Positions 59,537-64,000 of a stretch of DNA of 64,000 bases are shown here, piece after piece. The stretch spans positions 1 to 64,000 of the forward strand of contig DATJBV010000028.1 of NCBI GenBank assembly GCA_035515055.1, read 5' to 3'. Each line of letters opens with the position of its first letter. Positions within the stretch are counted from its first letter, which is position 1. The notes beneath the pieces were generated by a model that saw only the letters and a list, made by a program, of their open reading frames with translations, was not told where the DNA came from and did no database searches. The translations under genes and the position numbers were made by a program. Source of the stretch: Pollutimonas sp035515055. GTDB lineage: Bacteria > Pseudomonadota > Gammaproteobacteria > Burkholderiales > Burkholderiaceae_B.

Positions 59537-60190
59537 ATGGCCTGGAATCGTGATGAAATGGCAGCACGCGCTGCACGTGAACTGAAAGATGGTTTCTATG
59601 TAAACCTCGGTATCGGCTTGCCTACGATGGTGGCCAATCATGTGCCGGAAGGCATGGAAGTTTGGCTGCAGTCGGAGAACGGCCTGCTGGGCATCGGCCC
59701 CTTTCCGACAGAAGACGAGATTGACCCTGACCTGATCAATGCCGGCAAACAAACCATTACGACATTGCCGGGTTCGTCAATTTTTTCGTCGGCCGACTCC
59801 TTCGGCATGATACGCGGCGGCAAGATCAACCTGGCCATCCTCGGCGCCATGCAAGTGTCGCAAACCGGCGATCTCGCAAACTGGATGATCCCCGGAAAAA
59901 TGATCAAGGGCATGGGCGGCGCGATGGATCTTGTAGCCGGTGTGGGTAGGGTGGTAGTGCTGATGGAACATGTGGCGCGCAAGAAAGACGGCACGGAAGA
60001 TCTGAAGATTCTGCCGGAATGCACGCTACCGTTGACCGGTGTTGGTGTGGTCGACGTGATCATCAGCGATCTGGGTGTCATGGAAGTGACGCCGGAAGGC
60101 CTGAAGCTGGTTGAACTGGCACCCGGCGTGAGCGTCGATGAAATACAGGCCAAGACCGGCGCGAGAATGGACGTGTCGGCGCTAGCCTGA
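59537..60190 (+). CDS. scoB: 3-oxoacid CoA-transferase subunit B
   Basis: Beta subunit, 217 residues, carrying the catalytic glutamate in WLQSENGLLGIGP. The VNLGIGLPTMVANH start and GGAMDLVAGVGRVVVLMEH segment are typical. It is two bases downstream of scoA, so the subunits are made together from one mRNA. Confidence 0.93.
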   Translation: MAWNRDEMAARAARELKDGFYVNLGIGLPTMVANHVPEGMEVWLQSENGLLGIGPFPTEDEIDPDLINAGKQTITTLPGSSIFSSADSFGMIRGGKINLAILGAMQVSQTGDLANWMIPGKMIKGMGGAMDLVAGVGRVVVLMEHVARKKDGTEDLKILPECTLPLTGVGVVDVIISDLGVMEVTPEGLKLVELAPGVSVDEIQAKTGARMDVSALA

Positions 60191-60242
60191 TCCTGCCGTT
60201 TTGTAAACGCCGGCCTGCCCGCCGGTCTGAAGAAGGAAAGCT

Positions 60243-62036
60243 GTGAGCCACAATGTTTTTGCCGAGCGCATCGGCGCCTTGCGCGCCGCCATGCAGGCGC
60301 GTCAGATTGCCGCCTGTGTGGTGCTGTCGGCGGATCCGCATCTGTCTGAATATTTGCCGGATCATTGGCAAGGACGGCAATGGCTTAGCGGTTTTCATGG
60401 ATCGGCGGGTACGCTCGTGGTAACCACGGATCTTGCCGGCCTATGGACGGACAGCCGCTACTGGGAACAGGCAGACAACGATCTTGCCGGCACGGGTATA
60501 CAAACCATGCGCGCCGGTGCTCCCAATGTGCCTGGGCCGGCCGAATGGCTCGTGCAGCAGCTGCCGGCGGGTTCGCGCATCAGCGTCGATGGGCAAGTCC
60601 TGGCGGTCAACTCGCACCGCCAGTGGAAGTCCACGCTGAGTAAAGGCGGTATGGTTCTTTCGTGCGAACTAGACCTGCCGGCCGATGTCTGGCTGGATCG
60701 CCCGGGCCTGCCCAGAGGCCATGTCTACGAGCATTTGCCGCCGTTCGCCTGCCGGACGCGGGCGGAAAACCTGGCGGCCGTGCGCCTGGCAATGGAGAGC
60801 CACAATGCCAAATGGCATTGGGTGTCGTCATTGGACGACATCGCATGGTTATTCAATTTGCGCGGCAACGATGTTTTTTATAACCCCGTTTTCCTAGCGC
60901 ACGCCCTGATCGGCCAGGACAAGACCACCTTGTTTGTCGATCCGGCAAAAATCAGTGCGTCACTGCGTACAACATTGAACCAGGATGGCATTGCCGTCGA
61001 ACCCTACGATGCGGCTGCGGGTGCATTGGCATGTCTTGCGCAAGATCAGACCTTACTATTCGACCCGGCCCGTACCACTATAGGCGTGCTTGCCGCGGCG
61101 GCTTTCGCCGAAAAAATTGAAGCCATCAATCCGTCGCAATTGCTCAAATCGCGCAAAAATGCAGCCGAAGCCTGCCACGTTCGGGACGCGATGGAGCAAG
61201 ATGGCGCGGCCCTGTGTGAATTCTTCGCGTGGTTTGAATCGGCCTTGGGTACCGAGCGAATCACCGAACTCACCATCGATCAGAAGATTACCGAGGCCAG
61301 GGCCGGGCGGGCGCATTTTGTCAGTCCAAGCTTCAGTACGATTGCCGCCTTTAACGCCAATGGCGCCATGCCTCACTACCATGCCACTCCGTCGGCCCAT
61401 GCGGTTATCGACGGAAACGGCTTGCTGCTGATCGATTCCGGCGGGCAATACCTGGGCGGCACCACCGATATCACCCGGGTCGTACCGGTCGGCCAAGTCA
61501 GCGACGCGCAGATGCGCGACTATACGGCGGTGCTCAAGGGCATGATCGCCTTGTCGCAGGCCGTTTTTCCGCAGGGCATCATGTCGCCGCTGCTCGACAC
61601 GATTGCCCGCATGCCGATCTGGCAGACCGGTGCCGACTATGGGCACGGCACCGGCCACGGCGTCGGCTACTTCCTGAACGTCCACGAAGGACCGCAGTCC
61701 ATTTCGTATCGAACGGCACTAACGCCACACATGGCAATGCAGGAAGGCATGATCACGTCGAACGAGCCGGGACTGTACCGGCCAGGCCTGTGGGGTATCC
61801 GGATCGAAAATCTGGTATTGGCGGTTCACAGCGCAAGCACCGAGTTCGGCGAGTTTCTGGCGTTCGAGACCCTGACACTGTGTCCCATCGACACGCGTTG
61901 CATTGCCATCGATACACTCTCGCCCGCTGAACGGACGTGGCTCAACGCTTACCACCTCCAGGTGCGGGAACGCTTGCTGCCGTTGGTCCAGGGCGCGGCC
62001 CGCGATTGGCTAATACAGCGCACCCAGCCGGTGTGA
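60243..62036 (+). CDS. Xaa-Pro aminopeptidase-like M24 metallopeptidase
   Basis: A 597-residue three-domain aminopeptidase P of the long cytosolic (eukaryote-like) type. Two creatinase-like N-terminal domains (about 1-300) precede the catalytic pita-bread domain. Metal ligands are seen in LLIDSGGQYLGGTTDITR (two Asp), HGTGHGVGYFLNVHEG (His), and the two glutamates in TSNEPGLY and IRIENLVL. Start is GTG with an excellent AGAAGGA upstream. It sits alone between scoB and pyrG on the same strand. Confidence 0.93.
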   Translation: MSHNVFAERIGALRAAMQARQIAACVVLSADPHLSEYLPDHWQGRQWLSGFHGSAGTLVVTTDLAGLWTDSRYWEQADNDLAGTGIQTMRAGAPNVPGPAEWLVQQLPAGSRISVDGQVLAVNSHRQWKSTLSKGGMVLSCELDLPADVWLDRPGLPRGHVYEHLPPFACRTRAENLAAVRLAMESHNAKWHWVSSLDDIAWLFNLRGNDVFYNPVFLAHALIGQDKTTLFVDPAKISASLRTTLNQDGIAVEPYDAAAGALACLAQDQTLLFDPARTTIGVLAAAAFAEKIEAINPSQLLKSRKNAAEACHVRDAMEQDGAALCEFFAWFESALGTERITELTIDQKITEARAGRAHFVSPSFSTIAAFNANGAMPHYHATPSAHAVIDGNGLLLIDSGGQYLGGTTDITRVVPVGQVSDAQMRDYTAVLKGMIALSQAVFPQGIMSPLLDTIARMPIWQTGADYGHGTGHGVGYFLNVHEGPQSISYRTALTPHMAMQEGMITSNEPGLYRPGLWGIRIENLVLAVHSASTEFGEFLAFETLTLCPIDTRCIAIDTLSPAERTWLNAYHLQVRERLLPLVQGAARDWLIQRTQPV

Positions 62037-62042
62037 TCCGGC

Positions 62043-62048
62043 TATAAT
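62043..62048 (+). promoter_or_regulatory. Candidate -10 of pyrG
   Basis: A perfect TATAAT lies 6 bp after the M24 peptidase stop and 45 bp before the pyrG ATG. The -35 position has only a poor match. If used, transcription would begin in the T-rich/CCC tract around 62054-62060. Confidence 0.38.
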
Positions 62049-62064
62049 CCAAATTTCCCGCTCC

Positions 62065-62083
62065 TGCCCGGCAATACCGGGCA
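62065..62083 (+). other. Hairpin in the pyrG leader
   Basis: A 7-bp stem (TGCCCGG / CCGGGCA) with loop CAATA ends 9 bp before the pyrG start codon. The only G-rich stretch that could act as a ribosome binding site is in its right arm. No T-run follows, so it is not a terminator. Confidence 0.5.
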
Positions 62084-62092
62084 TGTAAAACA

Positions 62093-63757
62093 ATGACCAA
62101 ATACGTATTTGTCACGGGTGGAGTCGTCTCCTCCCTGGGTAAGGGCATTGCTGCCGCTTCTCTCGCCGCCATCCTCGAATCTCGCGGCCTGCGCGTCACC
62201 ATGTTGAAGCTCGATCCCTACATCAATGTGGATCCGGGCACCATGAGCCCCTTTCAACACGGCGAGGTCTTCGTTACCGAAGACGGCGCGGAGACCGATC
62301 TGGACCTCGGGCACTACGAGCGCTTCATATCCACGCGCATGCGCAAGGTCAACAATTTCACGACCGGCCAGATCTACGAATCAGTGCTTCGCAAGGAACG
62401 CCGCGGCGATTACCTTGGCAAGACGGTTCAAGTCATCCCGCACATTACCAACGAGATCCAGGATTTCGTCGCGCGCGGCGCGAAGGCTGCCTGGGATGGC
62501 GCCGCCGACGTTGCCATCGTCGAGATCGGCGGCACCGTGGGCGACATCGAGTCCCTGCCGTTTCTGGAAGCCGTGCGTCAAATGAGCCTGCGCCTGGGCC
62601 GCAACAACGCCGCGTTCGTGCATCTGACGCTGGTGCCTTTCATCGCGTCGGCCGGTGAACTCAAGACCAAGCCCACCCAACATTCGGTGCAGAAACTGCG
62701 CGAAATCGGTATTTATCCCAACGCCTTGTTGTGCCGCGCGGACCGGCCCGTTCCAGACGACGAGCGCGCCAAGATTTCGCTATTTTCGAATGTGCCCCTG
62801 GATGCCGTCATATCGGTTTGGGATTCGGACTCGATTTACAAAATTCCAGCCATGCTGCATAAGCAAGGCCTCGACAATCTTGTTTGCGACGCGCTGGGCC
62901 TCAGCCCGCCGCCCGCTGATCTGACGGTCTGGGACCGCCTGGTGGATGCCATCGAGAACCCACGTCACGAGGTTCGCATCGGTATGGTCGGCAAGTACGT
63001 GGACCTTACCGAGTCGTACAAGTCGCTTAGTGAAGCGCTTGTGCATGCCGGCATACACACGCATTCGCGAGTAACCATCGAATATCTGGATTCCGAGGTC
63101 ATCGAGGCCGAAGGTACGGATTGCCTGGCGAATCTCGACGCCATCCTGGTCCCGGGCGGCTTCGGCAAGCGCGGCACGGAAGGCAAAATCAAGGCAATTC
63201 GTTATGCCCGCGAAAATGGCATCCCGTATCTGGGCATTTGCCTGGGCATGCAGTTGGCCGTTGTCGAGTTCGCCCGTCATGTGGCCGGCCTGGGAGGCGC
63301 CAACAGCACCGAATTCGATCCCGGGGCTCCGCACCCGGTGGTTGCACTGATCGCCGAGTGGCAAGATCGGGAAGGAAAGATCGAGAAGCGCGATACCACC
63401 TCCGACTTGGGGGGCACCATGCGCAAGGGTGCACAACGTTGTCCGGTCAAACCCGATACCCGCGCTTATGAAATCTACGGCAACGAAGTGAATGAGCGCC
63501 ATCGTCACCGGTATGAAGTCAATAATGTCTACGTCTCGCGGCTGGAAGAATCCGGCATGGTGATCAGTGCGCGCACGCCCACAGAGAATCTGCCGGAGAT
63601 CATGGAGCTGCCTCAGCACCCCTGGTTCATGGGCGTGCAATTCCATCCGGAATTCACCTCCACCCCGCGCGATGGCCATCCCTTGTTCTCCAGCTATATC
63701 CGCGCGGCGATCGAACATCAGGCCTTGCGCGAATTGCACGTGAAGACGGGCACCTAA
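62093..63757 (+). CDS. pyrG: CTP synthase
   Basis: Converts UTP to CTP using ATP and glutamine. 554 residues. The N-terminal synthase domain has KYVFVTGGVVSSLGKGIAAA and DPYINVDPGTMSPFQHGEVFV; the C-terminal class I glutaminase has the nucleophile Cys in LGICLGMQLAVVE and a HPEFTS catalytic His. No Shine-Dalgarno is free in the leader. kdsA follows after 18 bp. Confidence 0.97.
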   Translation: MTKYVFVTGGVVSSLGKGIAAASLAAILESRGLRVTMLKLDPYINVDPGTMSPFQHGEVFVTEDGAETDLDLGHYERFISTRMRKVNNFTTGQIYESVLRKERRGDYLGKTVQVIPHITNEIQDFVARGAKAAWDGAADVAIVEIGGTVGDIESLPFLEAVRQMSLRLGRNNAAFVHLTLVPFIASAGELKTKPTQHSVQKLREIGIYPNALLCRADRPVPDDERAKISLFSNVPLDAVISVWDSDSIYKIPAMLHKQGLDNLVCDALGLSPPPADLTVWDRLVDAIENPRHEVRIGMVGKYVDLTESYKSLSEALVHAGIHTHSRVTIEYLDSEVIEAEGTDCLANLDAILVPGGFGKRGTEGKIKAIRYARENGIPYLGICLGMQLAVVEFARHVAGLGGANSTEFDPGAPHPVVALIAEWQDREGKIEKRDTTSDLGGTMRKGAQRCPVKPDTRAYEIYGNEVNERHRHRYEVNNVYVSRLEESGMVISARTPTENLPEIMELPQHPWFMGVQFHPEFTSTPRDGHPLFSSYIRAAIEHQALRELHVKTGT

Positions 63758-63775
63758 AGAACGAAGGAGCATCCG

Positions 63776-64000
63776 ATGCAATTGTGCGGCTTTGAAGCAG
63801 GCTTGGCCCAGCCGTTTTTCCTGATCGCGGGTCCATGCGTGATCGAATCCCGTCAAATGGCATTCGATACGGCGGGCGCGCTCAAGGAAATTACGTCGAG
63901 GCTGGGCATTCCTTTCATCTATAAAAGCTCCTTCGACAAGGCGAACCGAAGTTCTGGCCAATCGTACCGGGGGCCTGGGCAGGAGGAAGGCCTGCAAATC
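63776..64000 (+). CDS. kdsA: 3-deoxy-D-manno-octulosonate 8-phosphate synthase (partial)
   Basis: Makes KDO-8-phosphate for the LPS inner core from PEP and arabinose 5-phosphate. Only the first 75 codons are present: MQLCGFEAGLAQPFFLIAGPCVIES followed by YKSSFDKANRSSGQSYRGPG, both diagnostic. GAAGGAG is well placed before the ATG. The pyrG-kdsA order is common in betaproteobacteria. It runs off the right edge; a long minus-strand ORF across this stretch is its shadow. Confidence 0.95.
   Translation, partial: MQLCGFEAGLAQPFFLIAGPCVIESRQMAFDTAGALKEITSRLGIPFIYKSSFDKANRSSGQSYRGPGQEEGLQI

Noticed and set aside
62780..63997. 405-codon minus-strand ORF opposite pyrG and kdsA
   Set aside because: Antisense to two well-recognised genes and without recognisable motifs.
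1..64000. CRISPR array, prophage, insertion sequence or integrated element
   Set aside because: No regular spaced repeats, transposase, integrase or terminal repeats were found; gene content is housekeeping throughout.

Overview
The window is a stretch of chromosome from a GC-rich betaproteobacterium. It most resembles Burkholderiales, family Alcaligenaceae (Bordetella, Achromobacter or Pusillimonas relatives). That placement is inferred from gene content and order: trpB-trpA-accD, yceD-rpmF-plsX-fabHDG-acpP-fabF, rpoE-rseA-rseB-mucD, lepA-lepB-rnc-era-recO, and divergent pepA/lptF. No rRNA, tRNA, CRISPR array, phage or insertion sequence was recognised, so this is core chromosome, not an island. 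Both ends are cut through genes: livM on the left and kdsA on the right.

Layout. 1-4185 (minus): a branched-chain amino acid type ABC transporter (livG, livF, binding protein, livH, partial livM). 4267-9760: endonuclease III with an RnfB-like ferredoxin, an intracellular PHB depolymerase, a 7Fe ferredoxin, pncB, a RidA-family protein and a flavodoxin-like protein. 9845-15257 (plus): relA, then trpB-trpA-accD. 15344-18244 (minus): RNase E, followed by a long gene-free leader. 18729-22076 (plus): rluC, a HAD phosphatase, and the methionine sulfoxide repair pair msrP-msrQ, which has a sigma-E-like promoter. 21985-24089 (minus): AmiD-like amidase, a tetrapyrrole-methylase family protein and Maf. 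24175-30577 (plus): the yceD-rpmF-fatty acid synthesis cluster. 30591-34760: a YgfX-like membrane protein and the sigma-E envelope stress operon. 34878-41340: lepA, lepB, rnc, era, a short recO, a PIN-domain gene and a RarD-like transporter. 41408-45578: a Bax-inhibitor-type membrane protein, holC, pepA and lptF. 46508-50848: LysR regulator, orphan binding protein, methylmalonate-semialdehyde dehydrogenase, CysB-like regulator and a DUF2325 protein behind a Fur box. 50831-64000: NlpC/P60 peptidase, GlcG-like protein, MFS transporter, acetyl-CoA synthetase, DMT transporter, ETF-ubiquinone oxidoreductase, thioesterase, 3-oxoacid CoA-transferase (scoAB), M24 peptidase, pyrG and partial kdsA.

How the genes work together. 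Most are housekeeping: membrane lipid and LPS synthesis, envelope stress, tryptophan and CTP synthesis, and RNA processing. Several point to growth on organic and amino acids or stored polyester: PHB depolymerase, acetyl-CoA synthetase, CoA-transferase, ETF-QO, MmsA and two branched-chain-type binding proteins.

I found no new multi-gene system. The most interesting signals are regulatory: a sigma-E-type promoter in front of msrPQ; a Fur box on the promoter of a small DUF2325 protein; a terminator hairpin whose 3' arm carries the ribosome binding site of the next gene (mmsA/cysB-like); an rnfB start codon touching the poly-T of the previous terminator; and a hairpin in the pyrG leader. Protein-level oddities are an Arg in the Walker A motif of LivF, an internally shortened RecO, a lptF without lptG beside it, and a 12-bp minisatellite inside holC.
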